NCBI GenBank assembly: GCA_965246855.1 | Contig: CBDFFP010000002.1 | Span: 310,001 to 374,000, forward strand | Length of the DNA stretch: 64,000 bases | Source of the DNA: UBA1952 sp965246855 | Lineage (GTDB): Bacteria > Bacteroidota > Bacteroidia > Chitinophagales > Chitinophagaceae | Reading direction: 5' to 3' | Shown here: positions 37,337 to 45,657 of the stretch, piece by piece | How positions within the stretch are numbered: the first letter of the stretch is position 1 | Layout of the letters: each line of letters starts with the position of its first letter | The notes under the pieces: model-generated | What the model saw: only the letters and a program-made list of their open reading frames with translations | The model's database searches: none | Told to the model about the DNA's origin: nothing | Translations under genes and position numbers: made by a program

Positions 37337-37752
37337 AGCGTGTCAGTTTTGGCGGGGTTAAGAGAATCCTTTTTCGTTCCGTCGGCTTTCGGAATGGTGT
37401 AGGCGGGCAGCATAAGCGGCTTCAATCCGATATTCGACGCGCGGCGGATTACTTCTGCTTCCACACCTACGCTCATTAGGCGCGTGTGGGCATCCATGTG
37501 CCGCCAGCGGAGTTCTTTCAGAAAGGTTTGTTCTTTCTCAATGTCGCGTTGGCGCTCCACGGCGGTTGTGTTGTAGGAGATGTACACCACACCGAGCAGG
37601 GCTACGAAAGCGTAGAACGGAATGTTGCGCACAATGGTGCCGTAGGAAAGCCGCGCGAGCGCCGTTTTCCACGGAACATGCGCGGGCTGCGCCGCGCTTT
37701 TGGCCGCGCCGTTACCGTTGTTCATGAGCAGGGTGTCGTTCCTCTGGCTCAT
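37333..37752 (-). CDS. FtsL-like division protein
   Basis: 139 residues: a ~40-residue cytoplasmic N-terminus, a single transmembrane helix (about 46-62, YAFVALLGVVYISYN), then a short coiled-coil (RQRDIEKEQTFLKELRWRHM) and an LxP-containing tail. Sequence identity to FtsL is always low; the assignment comes from size, topology and the position between rsmH and ftsI. It would form the FtsQLB-type complex. Overlaps both neighbours by 4 bp. Confidence 0.85.
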   Translation of the reverse strand: MSQRNDTLLMNNGNGAAKSAAQPAHVPWKTALARLSYGTIVRNIPFYAFVALLGVVYISYNTTAVERQRDIEKEQTFLKELRWRHMDAHTRLMSVGVEAEVIRRASNIGLKPLMLPAYTIPKADGTKKDSLNPAKTDTL

Positions 37753-38675
37753 GCGGCAATGGTTTTTTCAGCTACGCGCAACTTGGCACTGCGCGCACGT
37801 GGGTTTTCGGCCACTTCTTCCTCACTTGGCTCAATGGGCTTTGCATTCACGGCTTTCAGCGGCGGAAGCGCAACGGGCAGGGGCGAAAGTTGTTCCCCCA
37901 TAGAAGGTTCGTCAAAGCGGCCCGCGCGGATAAAACGCTTTACCAAACGGTCTTCCAGAGAATGAAAAGAAATGATGCTCAGCCGTCCGCCTTCTTTAAG
38001 GCAGGCCGGTGTTTGTTGGAGAAATTCTTTCAGCGCCCCCAACTCTTCGTTCACTTCAATACGCAACGCCTGAAAAAGCTGCGCGAGGTATTTATCGGGA
38101 CGGCCTTTGATAACGGGCGACACGGCAGCGTGCAAATCCTGCACCGTTGTAATCGGCGATTTCTGGCGGACGCTTACCAAGTGACGGGCTAGTTGGCGGG
38201 CATTTCGCACCTCGCCGTATTGCTCCAGAAGACTGTGGAGTTCGGCCTCCGTTTTTTCGCGCAAAACGTCGGCTGCCGTTTGTCCGCCTCGCCGGTCCAT
38301 GCGCATGTCCAATGGGCCGTCGAAGCGAGTAGAAAAGCCGCGCTCGCTTTCGTCAAACTGCCAAGAAGAAACACCGAGGTCGGCGAGAATACCGTCCACC
38401 TGCGGAAATCCGTGGAGCCGCAAAAAGCGTTTAAGGTACCGGAAATTTTCGCTTACGCGGAGGATGCGTGGGTCATCGGGTGCGTTGCGCCATGCATCTG
38501 CATCTTGGTCAAAAGCAATCAATTTCCCTTCTTCACCTAACTGCGCCAGAATCCTTTTGCTGTGCCCGCCGCCGCCGAAAGTCGCGTCCACATACACGCC
38601 GCCGGGCCGGATGCCAAGTGCATCGGTGGCTTCCTGCAAGAGGACGGTTGTGTGGTAAAATGCAGTGGCGGACAT
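37749..38675 (-). CDS. rsmH: 16S rRNA (cytosine1402-N4)-methyltransferase RsmH
   Basis: 308 residues. SAM-binding motif YVDATFGGGGHSKRILAQLG, then DGILADLGVSSWQFDESERG and PLDMRMDRRGGQTAADVL, and the C-terminal ISFHSLEDRLVKRFIR. Methylates C1402 in the ribosomal P site. Second gene of the cluster. Confidence 0.97.
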   Translation of the reverse strand: MSATAFYHTTVLLQEATDALGIRPGGVYVDATFGGGGHSKRILAQLGEEGKLIAFDQDADAWRNAPDDPRILRVSENFRYLKRFLRLHGFPQVDGILADLGVSSWQFDESERGFSTRFDGPLDMRMDRRGGQTAADVLREKTEAELHSLLEQYGEVRNARQLARHLVSVRQKSPITTVQDLHAAVSPVIKGRPDKYLAQLFQALRIEVNEELGALKEFLQQTPACLKEGGRLSIISFHSLEDRLVKRFIRAGRFDEPSMGEQLSPLPVALPPLKAVNAKPIEPSEEEVAENPRARSAKLRVAEKTIAA

Positions 38676-38709
38676 GGAAGAGAGAAGGAGTCGGCGGGAA
38701 GGGTGTTTT

Positions 38710-39174
38710 TTAGAGGTCGTTGAGGAAGTCGCTGCCCACCACTTCGGCGGCCAGGTCGGAGAAGGAAGCGGCGGACGCGCGCAGGTAGGCGTGGTAAGTT
38801 TGTTTGTCCCAGATTTCCACCTTGTTTCCCTGTGCAGCGAAGACCATGTCTTTGGAAAGCCCGGCGTAATCCATTAGGGGTTTGGGGACGTTGATGCGCG
38901 CGGCGGCATCCAGCTCTACGGTGGTCGCGCCGTTCAGAAACAGTCTTTTAAATTCGCGGACTTTGGGATTGAAGTCGTTGAGGCGGACAATTTTGGAACT
39001 AACTTCTTCCCAGAAATTCATGGGGTACAGCGTGAGGCAGGTTTCAAAACCGCGGCTCAGAACAAAGCGATCAGAAGGGGCACCGGCAGGCATCTGCTTC
39101 CTAAAGCCCGAGGGCATCAGGAAGCGTCCTTTCTGGTCGAGCGTCAGCTCGTATTCGCCAAGAAATCCGGTCAC
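38710..39174 (-). CDS. mraZ: Transcriptional regulator MraZ
   Basis: 154 residues from a GTG at 39174, chosen because MTGFLGEYELTLDQKGRFLM is the usual Bacteroidota N-terminus; an ATG frame 20 codons further up would run through the promoter and operator. Two AbrB-like SpoVT domains: DQKGRFLMPSGFRKQ and LDAAARINVPKPLMDYAG. MraZ represses the dcw promoter by binding short direct repeats with a TGG core. GTGG boxes lie directly upstream, see separate entry. Confidence 0.95.
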   Translation of the reverse strand: MTGFLGEYELTLDQKGRFLMPSGFRKQMPAGAPSDRFVLSRGFETCLTLYPMNFWEEVSSKIVRLNDFNPKVREFKRLFLNGATTVELDAAARINVPKPLMDYAGLSKDMVFAAQGNKVEIWDKQTYHAYLRASAASFSDLAAEVVGSDFLNDL

Positions 39175-39195
39175 AAAAAAAGGGCTGTGGAGAGT

Positions 39196-39234
39196 GTTCC
39201 ACGAATGTTCCACAAAAATAGCGTGAATTCCCAC
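39196..39234 (-). promoter_or_regulatory. dcw promoter with MraZ-type boxes
   Basis: On the minus strand TATTTTTG (39220-39213) fits the -7 element, with TTTG at 39248-39245 as a distant -33 candidate. Around it stand three direct boxes: GTGGGAA (39234-39228), GTGGAAC (39213-39207) and GTGGAAC (39202-39196), at spacings of 21 and 11 bp, so all on one helix face. One box touches the -7 element, as expected for a repressor operator. Confidence 0.65.
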
Positions 39235-39369
39235 TTTTTACCACCAAATAATTTCGGGAATTTTTTTTTCACCCGAAAAAAGAAGGCCAAAAACGCTAAA
39301 ACCCTTGCTGCATAAAGCTTCTTGGGCGCAAAAAAAAATTTCGGAAGGAGGTGGCTTTATGCGTTCAGC

Positions 39370-39417
39370 GTGGAACATTTTCCCGATTCTGTGGAACAAG
39401 AGCTTATTCTGTGGAGA
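39370..39417 (+). promoter_or_regulatory. Second set of GTGG boxes upstream of bamD
   Basis: On the plus strand GTGGAAC (39370-39376), GTGGAAC (39391-39397) and GTGGAGA (39411-39417), spaced 21 and 20 bp. Same word as in the mraZ operator but oriented toward bamD. They may let MraZ act on both sides of the divergent region. The rest of the 334-bp mraZ-bamD gap is A/T-rich with no gene. Confidence 0.55.
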
Positions 39418-39466
39418 TATTCATCTCGCTCTGCGACTTTTTTCCCACATTTTTAGCAGGCGTTTT

Positions 39467-39500
39467 TTTGCGCTCACAGGCCTCCTCAACCTGTACATTT
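39467..39500 (+). promoter_or_regulatory. bamD promoter
   Basis: TTTG (39467-39470), 22 nt, TACATTTG (39493-39500). The element ends 8 nt before the ATG at 39509, so the transcript would have almost no leader. Confidence 0.6.
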
Positions 39501-39508
39501 GCAGCTCT

Positions 39509-40324
39509 ATGTTTTGTCGTGTTTTCCGGGTGTTTGTCCCGGCTTTTGTGCTTCTCGTGGCAGTGGGTTGCAATCCTTATGAAAAGGTAGTAAAGTCCAA
39601 TGACCTGAACTTCAAGCTCACTAAAGCCAACGAGTACTACGACAAGAAAAAGTATCAGCAGGCCAACGAGCTGTATTCTCAAATGATATCCGTGATGAAA
39701 GGCACGCGCAGTTTTGAGCCGCTCGTATTGCGCTATGCCTATTCCTTCTACAACATGAAGGACTATCTGACGGCCTCGTATTGGTTCCGCAATTTTGTGG
39801 ATTATTTTCCGGCTTCCAAAGACGCGGAAGAGTGTGAATACATGCACGCGCTGTGCCTTTACAAAGAGTCGCCGAAGGCAAGTCTGGAGCAAACAAATAC
39901 GGTGAAAGCTATGGAAGCCTTGCAGTCGTTCATCAACAAATATCCCGGCTCCAAACACTTGGCAGAGGCCAACGCGGAGATTGATGAAGCACGCGCAAAA
40001 CTGGAGAAAAAAGACGCCGACGCGGCGGGCCTGTACTACAAAATTGGGCAGCACCGGGCGGCGAGTGTGGCGTATAAAAGTTTGCTCCGCAACTACCCCG
40101 AAAGCGCGCAGGCAGATTATTATCAGTACATGATTGTGCGCTCGTTGTACCTTTACGCCCGCCAAAGCATCCCGGAAAAACAGGAAGAACGTTTTGCTTC
40201 TGCTATTACGGCGTATCGCGAGATGGCTGACCTTTATCCCAAGTCTAACTACCTAAAAGAAGCCCGGCAATTTTCCGCACTTTCCGACGCTTCTATTAAC
40301 GACCTTCGCAAACAAAAATCATGA
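39509..40324 (+). CDS. bamD: Outer membrane assembly lipoprotein BamD
   Basis: 271 residues from the ATG at 39509; the longer open frame (from 39305) crosses the promoter. N-terminal lipoprotein signal MFCRVFRVFVPAFVLLVAVG with Cys21 as lipidation site, then NPYEKVVKSNDLNFKLTKAN and about five TPR-like helix pairs (YYDKKKYQQANELYSQM, DYLTASYWFRNFVDYFP, QHRAASVAYKSLLRNYP, RFASAITAYREMADLYP). BamD is the essential partner of BamA in beta-barrel insertion. Overlaps rpoZ by 4 bp. Confidence 0.94.
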   Translation: MFCRVFRVFVPAFVLLVAVGCNPYEKVVKSNDLNFKLTKANEYYDKKKYQQANELYSQMISVMKGTRSFEPLVLRYAYSFYNMKDYLTASYWFRNFVDYFPASKDAEECEYMHALCLYKESPKASLEQTNTVKAMEALQSFINKYPGSKHLAEANAEIDEARAKLEKKDADAAGLYYKIGQHRAASVAYKSLLRNYPESAQADYYQYMIVRSLYLYARQSIPEKQEERFASAITAYREMADLYPKSNYLKEARQFSALSDASINDLRKQKS

Positions 40325-40632
40325 GCACACAACGCAAAAACGTAAACCCCATTGCCGTTACCCGCGACGTGGTGGCGATGAAAGACAAGACCGGCAACCT
40401 GTACGAATCTATCGCCATTATCTCCCGCCGCGCCAACCAGATTTCGGTGCAGATGAAAGGCGAACTTCAGAAGAAACTGGAGGAGTTCAGTACTTTCTCG
40501 GAACACATGGAAGAGCTGAGCGAGAACAAAGAGCAGATTGAAATTTCGCGTACTTATGAGCGGCTGGCGAACCCGGCGCTACAGGCCACGGCGGAGTTTT
40601 TTGAAGATGCCATTCAGTACCGGAAGAAGTAA
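40321..40632 (+). CDS. rpoZ: RNA polymerase omega subunit (Rpb6-like)
   Basis: 103 residues. The segment NLYESIAIISRRANQISVQM corresponds to the conserved helix of omega/Rpb6 that clamps the beta' C-terminus. Downstream residues are charged and helical (LQKKLEEFSTFSEHMEELSE). Position behind bamD, with an ATGA overlap, is usual in Bacteroidota. It assists RNA polymerase assembly. Confidence 0.85.
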   Translation: MSTQRKNVNPIAVTRDVVAMKDKTGNLYESIAIISRRANQISVQMKGELQKKLEEFSTFSEHMEELSENKEQIEISRTYERLANPALQATAEFFEDAIQYRKK

Positions 40633-40649
40633 GAAAACATATTTTTAGT

Positions 40650-40679
40650 AAAAAGGCTGCCTTCTCTGGCAGCCTTTTT
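40650..40679 (+). terminator. Terminator after bamD-rpoZ
   Basis: Perfect 12-bp stem (40650-40661 with 40668-40679), loop TTCTCT, followed by a T-run; 18 bp past the rpoZ stop. Confidence 0.9.
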
Positions 40680-40817
40680 TGTTTTTCATCCAGAAAATAC
40701 CCACCCAGTTATTTTTAGATCTATACCACACACGCCGGGATTTTGAGTCAGCGAAAAACGTGGTTGTTCGCTGGTAGCGAGACGGCATTTTTTGCCGAAA
40801 ACTGATTTCCTTTCCCC

Positions 40818-41414
40818 TTGCCCCACCCTAAGCGCATTCGGGTTTTCTACGACCATTTCGCTCCGCTTTATCCGCTGGTGGACGCCTTTTTCCGTACGCA
40901 GAAAAAAGCTTTGGCGGCACTGTTGGAAGCGGAAAGTTCCGGCGCACTTTTAGACATGGGAATCGGCAACGGCAGCAATTTCCAAGCTTACCAAAGACAC
41001 CGTGTCACGGGCGTGGATATCTCTTCCCAGATGCTGCGGAAAGCAAAAGAGAAGGCCCCGGAAAATGCCACTTTACTGCTCGCCGATATTCATCACCTTC
41101 CCTTCTCCGATGCCGCTTTTGACTACGTTGTCCTGTCGCATGTTCTGGCCACGGTTGCGCGCCCGGAAATGGTCTTATCAGAAGCCGCGCGGGTGCTGAA
41201 GCCGGGTGGGAAACTGTTTCTGCTCAACCATTTTACGCCCCGGAATTGGTGGGGAATCACGGACCGCATTTTCGCCCCGTTCAGTCGTTTATTCGCCTTC
41301 CGCTCTGTGTTTTATGAGGAAGGATTATCGCTGCCTTCTACCCTTCAAAAACGATCTGCGCGCAGTTGGTTTGGCGGCTATATCCGGCTGTTGATGTACG
41401 AAAGAAAAGCTTGA
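40818..41414 (+). CDS. SAM-dependent methyltransferase (class I)
   Basis: 198 residues from a TTG at 40818 (MPHPKRIRVFYDHFAPLYPL); no ATG or GTG fits before the conserved region. Rossmann methyltransferase motifs: I LLDMGIGNGSNF, II VTGVDISSQMLRKA, post-I LLLADIHHLPFSDAAFDYVV, and ARVLKPGGKLFLLNHF. The pattern is of the UbiE/phospholipid N-methyltransferase sort, with a hydrophobic C-terminal part; substrate unresolved. Convergent with recA. Confidence 0.85.
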   Translation: MPHPKRIRVFYDHFAPLYPLVDAFFRTQKKALAALLEAESSGALLDMGIGNGSNFQAYQRHRVTGVDISSQMLRKAKEKAPENATLLLADIHHLPFSDAAFDYVVLSHVLATVARPEMVLSEAARVLKPGGKLFLLNHFTPRNWWGITDRIFAPFSRLFAFRSVFYEEGLSLPSTLQKRSARSWFGGYIRLLMYERKA

Positions 41415-41442
41415 CTTTTTCGTTTCTGTGCGGCCCAAAACA

Positions 41443-41473
41443 AAAACAGCTACCCAAAATGGATAGCTGTTTT
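41443..41473. terminator. Terminator between the convergent methyltransferase and recA
   Basis: Stem of AAAACAGCTAYCC with GGATAGCTGTTTT (41443-41454 with about 41461-41473), flanked by A and T runs; it can serve both genes. Confidence 0.8.
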
Positions 41474-41496
41474 CATCTAAAAAAGAAACAGAAATT

Positions 41497-42534
41497 TTAC
41501 GCGTCCTCGCCGTCATGAACCGGCTCGCCAACAGCGGCGTCCTGGCTTAATTCCGCGCGAATGCGGCCTTCCATTTCGTCCATCAATTCCGGGTTGTCGT
41601 GCAGGAACTGCTTCACATTGTCGCGGCCCTGCCCGATTTTGTTGTCTTTGTAAGAGAACCACGAGCCGCTTTTTTGCAGGATGCCCAGCTCAATGCCCAT
41701 GTCAATGATTTCGCCCACTTTGGAGATGCCTTCGCCAAACATCAGGTCAAATTCCACCGTGCGGAAAGGCGGGGCCACTTTGTTCTTCACCACTTTCACC
41801 TTTACGCGGCTACCGAGAACGTTGTCGCCGTCTTTAATCTGACCAGACGCCGGACGGCGAATATCCAAGCGCACAGAGGCGTAGAATTTCAAGGCATTAC
41901 CACCAGTCGTTGTTTCGGGGTTACCGAACACCACGCCAATCTTCTCCCGAAGCTGGTTGATGAAAATACAGATGGTTCCGGTGCGGGAAATCGTCGCCGT
42001 GAGCTTCCGCAATGCCTGACTCATCAGGCGGGCATGCAGACCCATTTTGGAGTCACCCATATCGCCTTCCAGTTCGCTTTTCGGCACGAGGGCAGCCACC
42101 GAATCCACCACCACGACATCCACCGCGCCGGAAGAAATCAGCCGGTCGGCAATTTCCAGTGCCTGTTCGCCGTAGTCGGGTTGCGAAATCAGGAGATTGT
42201 CCACGTCCACGCCCAGTTTTTTGGCGTACCCCGCGTCAAACGCGTGTTCCGCGTCAATAATGGCGCACACACCGCCTTTCTTTTGCGCTTCCGCAATCGT
42301 GTGGATGGCAATCGTGGTTTTACCGGACGATTCCGGCCCGTAAATCTCAATAATCCGCCCACGCGGAAAGCCGCCGATGCCGAGGGCCACGTCCAGCCCG
42401 AGGGAGCCGGTGCTGATGGATTCGATATTGGTTTGTTGCTTGTCGCCAAGCATCATTACGGAGCCTTTTCCGTAGTCTTTTTCAATCTTGTCAAGCGCGA
42501 GCTTGAGTACCTTCATTTTGTCGTCTGTAGCCAT
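41497..42534 (-). CDS. recA: Recombinase RecA
   Basis: 345 residues. Walker A GPESSGKTTIAIHTIAE, Walker B VDVVVVDSVAALVPKSE, L1/L2 loops with RTGTICIFINQLREKIGVVF and NPETTTGGNALKFYASVRLD. It forms filaments on ssDNA for homologous recombination and stimulates SOS autocleavage where a LexA exists. The acidic C-terminal tail (EPVHDGEDA) is normal. Unusual context: 222 bp upstream of its start lies an array of 21-bp repeats (array B). No E. coli-type LexA box is visible. Confidence 0.99.
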   Translation of the reverse strand: MATDDKMKVLKLALDKIEKDYGKGSVMMLGDKQQTNIESISTGSLGLDVALGIGGFPRGRIIEIYGPESSGKTTIAIHTIAEAQKKGGVCAIIDAEHAFDAGYAKKLGVDVDNLLISQPDYGEQALEIADRLISSGAVDVVVVDSVAALVPKSELEGDMGDSKMGLHARLMSQALRKLTATISRTGTICIFINQLREKIGVVFGNPETTTGGNALKFYASVRLDIRRPASGQIKDGDNVLGSRVKVKVVKNKVAPPFRTVEFDLMFGEGISKVGEIIDMGIELGILQKSGSWFSYKDNKIGQGRDNVKQFLHDNPELMDEMEGRIRAELSQDAAVGEPVHDGEDA

Positions 42535-42575
42535 TGTGCCAGTTCTTTTGGGGGGTTAAATAAAAAAAGGAGAAA

Positions 42576-42583
42576 CAAATGTA
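42576..42583 (-). promoter_or_regulatory. -7 promoter element of recA
   Basis: TACATTTG on the minus strand fits TAnnTTTG, ending 41 nt before the recA ATG. Confidence 0.5.
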
Positions 42584-42756
42584 AGATTGGAGGAGCAGGG
42601 ATAAAAGTCTTCTTTCAAACAATTTTTCGGGGAGAAAATCCGCCGTTTGGAAAGCCTTTTTGTACGCTGCTTTTTGCGTGTAGAAATAACAGCGGAAGGG
42701 GCTGGAAGTTGGGTTTTGGAAGGAAAAAAGAGAGGAAATCCTGGGGGAAATCTTCC

Positions 42757-42987
42757 TTCTCTCCAATCCCGAACGATTCGTTATTGGTAACGCGCCATTC
42801 GGAAGCAATAACGGAAGCCCCGTGATTAATAACGGAAGGCTCGTGAGTAATCACGAGCCATTTGGGAGCAATCACGAGGCGCTCATTATTGCTCACGAGC
42901 CTCTCGTGATTACTTACGGAAGCCTTGTGAGTAATCACGAGAGGCTCGTAATGACTCACGAAAGGCTCGGAACCAGCGCCAAAGAAG
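42757..42987. repeat. Array B: eleven tandem 21-bp units with CGTGA-N4-TCACG dyad
   Basis: Units of exactly 21 bp start at 42757, 42778, 42799, 42820, 42841, 42862, 42883, 42904, 42925, 42946 and 42967; the first and last are degenerate. The best units read TCGTGAGTAATCACGAG plus four variable bases. The core CGTGA-N4-TCACG is palindromic and neighbouring units pair with each other (CTCGTGA/TCACGAG). Bases 4-7 and the unit ends vary. Array B fills the middle of the 516-bp gap between the ABC permease stop (63 bp away) and recA; its nearer end lies 174 bp from the recA promoter element. No gene is in this gap. Confidence 0.9.
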
Positions 42988-43050
42988 AGGCTATACTGCC
43001 AAACAACAATATCCCTTGAAACTTGGCTTTTGACGCTTGGCATTTCCCCT

Positions 43051-44766
43051 TTAAAGCCCCTGCCCCAGCGCCTTGTAACTCCTCTCCACAAAAGCCCAAT
43101 CCTTCTCCTCCAGACTCGTCCACAACAGCCAGCACAGCACGCCGCTCAAGGCCATAAACAACAACTTCAGCCACCACAGCGACAGGGACAAATAATGCAA
43201 TCCGCCCAGCGCCACCGGGATGGACAGCGCGAAAAAGACGCGCAGGATATTTTTTGCGCCCGCCTTTGTCTCCGGCTTTTCCGGCAAGGAAAACGGCAGG
43301 AAAAAACTGCCCATCCGCAGGCTTAGCAGCCCGAAACCCAGCATATTGAAACCCGCCAGAATTATGTCCGGCAGCGTCCGCAATCCCCACACCGCCACCA
43401 CCGCAACGCTGATAATCGCAAAGAAAGGCAGAATGTATTTCACCCACACCGCCGTGACGCCGCCCAGTATCACGCGTCCCGGAAATGTTATCGGCGCGGC
43501 CCGGTAAATCCACGCCGCTTTGTAGCTATCGCTCATCGCCAGATACCCAACAGACTGCATCACCACAAACGAAACCATGTAGAGCAGCATCAGGTATTTA
43601 TTCGTGTTCGGCAAATCGCGCACTGTGCCCATCAATGAGTCTTTGGAAGAAGAAATAAGATACACGAAATACACCGGCAAATACGCCAGCGAAGTAATCA
43701 TGCGCATCCGAAAAGAACGGCTTCTGCCCGTGAGTGCCCAACTCAATCGGAAGCCCGCTTCTGCGGCAGATGAGCGCGTAAATACTTGCGCCAAGTCCAT
43801 CCCAGCCGACCTTTTCGCAGTCCGCACCACAGGTGTTTTCTCTACTGTTACAGCAGCGCCGGATTCGTTTTGTGCATCCAACAGCGCCAGCCTTTTAGAG
43901 AACTGCGGAGCCAGTACGCGCACCAACAGAAGCATACAAAGCAACGGCACGGCGAAAGCCAGCGCGCCCGTAACCGCACTGCCCGAAAGCGACAGCGGAA
44001 CGCCCATCCAACTCCAAGTTCCGGCAATCCAGTAGGCCGGGAAAAAGCGCGCGACAGGATATGCTGCAAGCGTCATGGTTTGAGGTGCAGACGCGCCGAA
44101 AAGGCGTGGCAGAAACTGATAGCTTGCGAACAGGATAACAGCAAAGGCAATCTGGAAATAGCTGAGGACAGTAGAGAATCGCGCGGGACGCACCAGCCGC
44201 AGCAAGGCGATATAGAAGAGATTCACCACAAACACCACCATCAAGAGCAGCAATAGCACCGTTATCGGAAACCACAGCGCGCCTTTCCACCCCGAATAAT
44301 AGACTGCTGCCGCCCACCCGCCGAGCGACATCGGCAACGCCGTGCGAAACAAATAGGTGAACAGATGCAGCAGCCGCGCCAGCAGTATTGTGCGGTCATT
44401 CACAGGCCGCGTCTGCACGATGTATTTCTCCTTCGTGTCTAATAGTACGTGGCTCAAATCGGTGATGAGCGTGAAGGCGTAAAGGAAGCCAAAAGCGGTA
44501 TAGTAAATCGTCCAGCCCGCAATCAGATCGTTGAAAACAAAGAGCGGAAAGGTGTAGAGCAATCCCGTGAATACCGACAAGAAGAAAACGCCCCAGATGC
44601 GGTATTTGGTGGGTTTTCGGCTGCTGCGGCCCATGCTGTTCATCGGCTGCCGGTTGTCCAGCATCAGGCGCACCTGCAACAGCGCGCGGAGCTGCGCCAC
44701 GTCCGCGCCCATTGAAGTCCACAACCGCGACGGCAACAAACAAATCCAAAGAAGGAAACGGCTCAT
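43051..44766 (-). CDS. ABC transporter permease, multi-pass
   Basis: 571 residues with about 12 hydrophobic segments grouped in two halves and a cytoplasmic loop near residues 300-330 (LDAQNESGAAVTVEKTPVVR). The N-terminus (LWICLLPSRLWTSMGADVAQLRALLQVRLMLDNR) is basic. The start overlaps the stop of the ATPase gene by 4 bp, so both form one exporter. Large permeases of this layout are widespread in Bacteroidota without assigned substrate. Array B follows 63 bp after its stop. Confidence 0.85.
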   Translation of the reverse strand: MSRFLLWICLLPSRLWTSMGADVAQLRALLQVRLMLDNRQPMNSMGRSSRKPTKYRIWGVFFLSVFTGLLYTFPLFVFNDLIAGWTIYYTAFGFLYAFTLITDLSHVLLDTKEKYIVQTRPVNDRTILLARLLHLFTYLFRTALPMSLGGWAAAVYYSGWKGALWFPITVLLLLLMVVFVVNLFYIALLRLVRPARFSTVLSYFQIAFAVILFASYQFLPRLFGASAPQTMTLAAYPVARFFPAYWIAGTWSWMGVPLSLSGSAVTGALAFAVPLLCMLLLVRVLAPQFSKRLALLDAQNESGAAVTVEKTPVVRTAKRSAGMDLAQVFTRSSAAEAGFRLSWALTGRSRSFRMRMITSLAYLPVYFVYLISSSKDSLMGTVRDLPNTNKYLMLLYMVSFVVMQSVGYLAMSDSYKAAWIYRAAPITFPGRVILGGVTAVWVKYILPFFAIISVAVVAVWGLRTLPDIILAGFNMLGFGLLSLRMGSFFLPFSLPEKPETKAGAKNILRVFFALSIPVALGGLHYLSLSLWWLKLLFMALSGVLCWLLWTSLEEKDWAFVERSYKALGQGL

Positions 44767-45554
44767 AAAGCGGAGGTGTTGGGCGTTTGATTATGCATCG
44801 CAGAGGCGATTTCTGCCGCTTGCGCGTCCGCGCTGCCCGCAGAAGTGAGTTGGGAAAAAAGCTCTTCCAACGATGCGTTTCCGCCGCCGCGCAGGGTATC
44901 AATCGTACCGTCGGCAATGATGCGTCCGCCGTTGATAAGGACAATCCTATCGCTCACTTTTTCCACCACGTCCATCATGTGAGAGCAGTAGAAAATAGTC
45001 TTCCCTTCCGCTTTTAGCACCTGCATCAGTTGCTTCACCACAATCACCGCGTTGGCATCCAAGCCGGAAAGTGGCTCGTCCAAAATCACGATTTCCGGGT
45101 TGTGGAGCAGCCCGGAAGTGAGCAACACTTTCTGCTTCATGCCCTTGCTGAACGTGTCCATGCGCTGGTGTAGGTTTTCACTGAGGCCAAAGGCAGAAAG
45201 CATCTTCGTCATCCGTTCGTCCACCAGTGTCTTTTCCATGCTTTGCAGCGCGCCCACAAAATGCAGGTATTCGTGCGGGGTAAGCAGGTCGTAGAGTTCC
45301 GCCACTTCCGGCACATAGCCAATGCGGCGCTTTACTTCCAGCGGGTTTTCGCGCACGTCAATTCCGGCTACCGTTGCTTCACCAGTAAAGCCCGGAAGCA
45401 AGCCCGTGAGGATTTTCACCGTCGTGGATTTCCCTGCACCGTTGGGGCCGATGTAGCCCAGAATCTGACCGGCGGGAATGTCCAGATTGAGGTTGTCCAG
45501 AACGGTTTTTTCGCCGTAGCCAGCAGTGAGGTTGCGAAGGGAAATAGCGGACAT
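44763..45554 (-). CDS. ABC transporter ATP-binding protein
   Basis: 263 residues. Walker A GYIGPNGAGKSTTVKILT, signature TFSKGMKQKVLLTSG, Walker B EIVILDEPLSGLDANAV and switch His in YCSHMMDVVEKVSD. It powers the overlapping permease. First gene of the pair; about 100 bp of non-coding sequence with a weak hairpin (45599-45620) separates it from the helicase gene. Confidence 0.93.
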   Translation of the reverse strand: MSAISLRNLTAGYGEKTVLDNLNLDIPAGQILGYIGPNGAGKSTTVKILTGLLPGFTGEATVAGIDVRENPLEVKRRIGYVPEVAELYDLLTPHEYLHFVGALQSMEKTLVDERMTKMLSAFGLSENLHQRMDTFSKGMKQKVLLTSGLLHNPEIVILDEPLSGLDANAVIVVKQLMQVLKAEGKTIFYCSHMMDVVEKVSDRIVLINGGRIIADGTIDTLRGGGNASLEELFSQLTSAGSADAQAAEIASAMHNQTPNTSAL

Positions 45555-45657
45555 AGGGAAATGTTGGAGCGCTTGAGGCTTTTTATTGGTGTAAATGTTC
45601 GCCTTTTATTTGGAAGGCGAGAAGAAGCTAATCAAAGTCACTGAGGAAACATCATAA

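Noticed and set aside
39175..39234. ATG start for mraZ at 39234
   Set aside because: The added 20 residues overlap promoter and operator boxes; the family N-terminus starts at the GTG at 39174.
42615..43091. Minus-strand ORF with heptad repeats over array B, and both-strand ORFs over array C (56900-57219)
   Set aside because: For array C both strands are open at once, which follows from the 21-bp step and not from coding. The variable positions do not favour synonymous changes.
45599..45620. Small hairpin TCGCCTT/AAGGCGA as a terminator
   Set aside because: Only 7 bp and no T-tract in the relevant direction; not listed as a feature.
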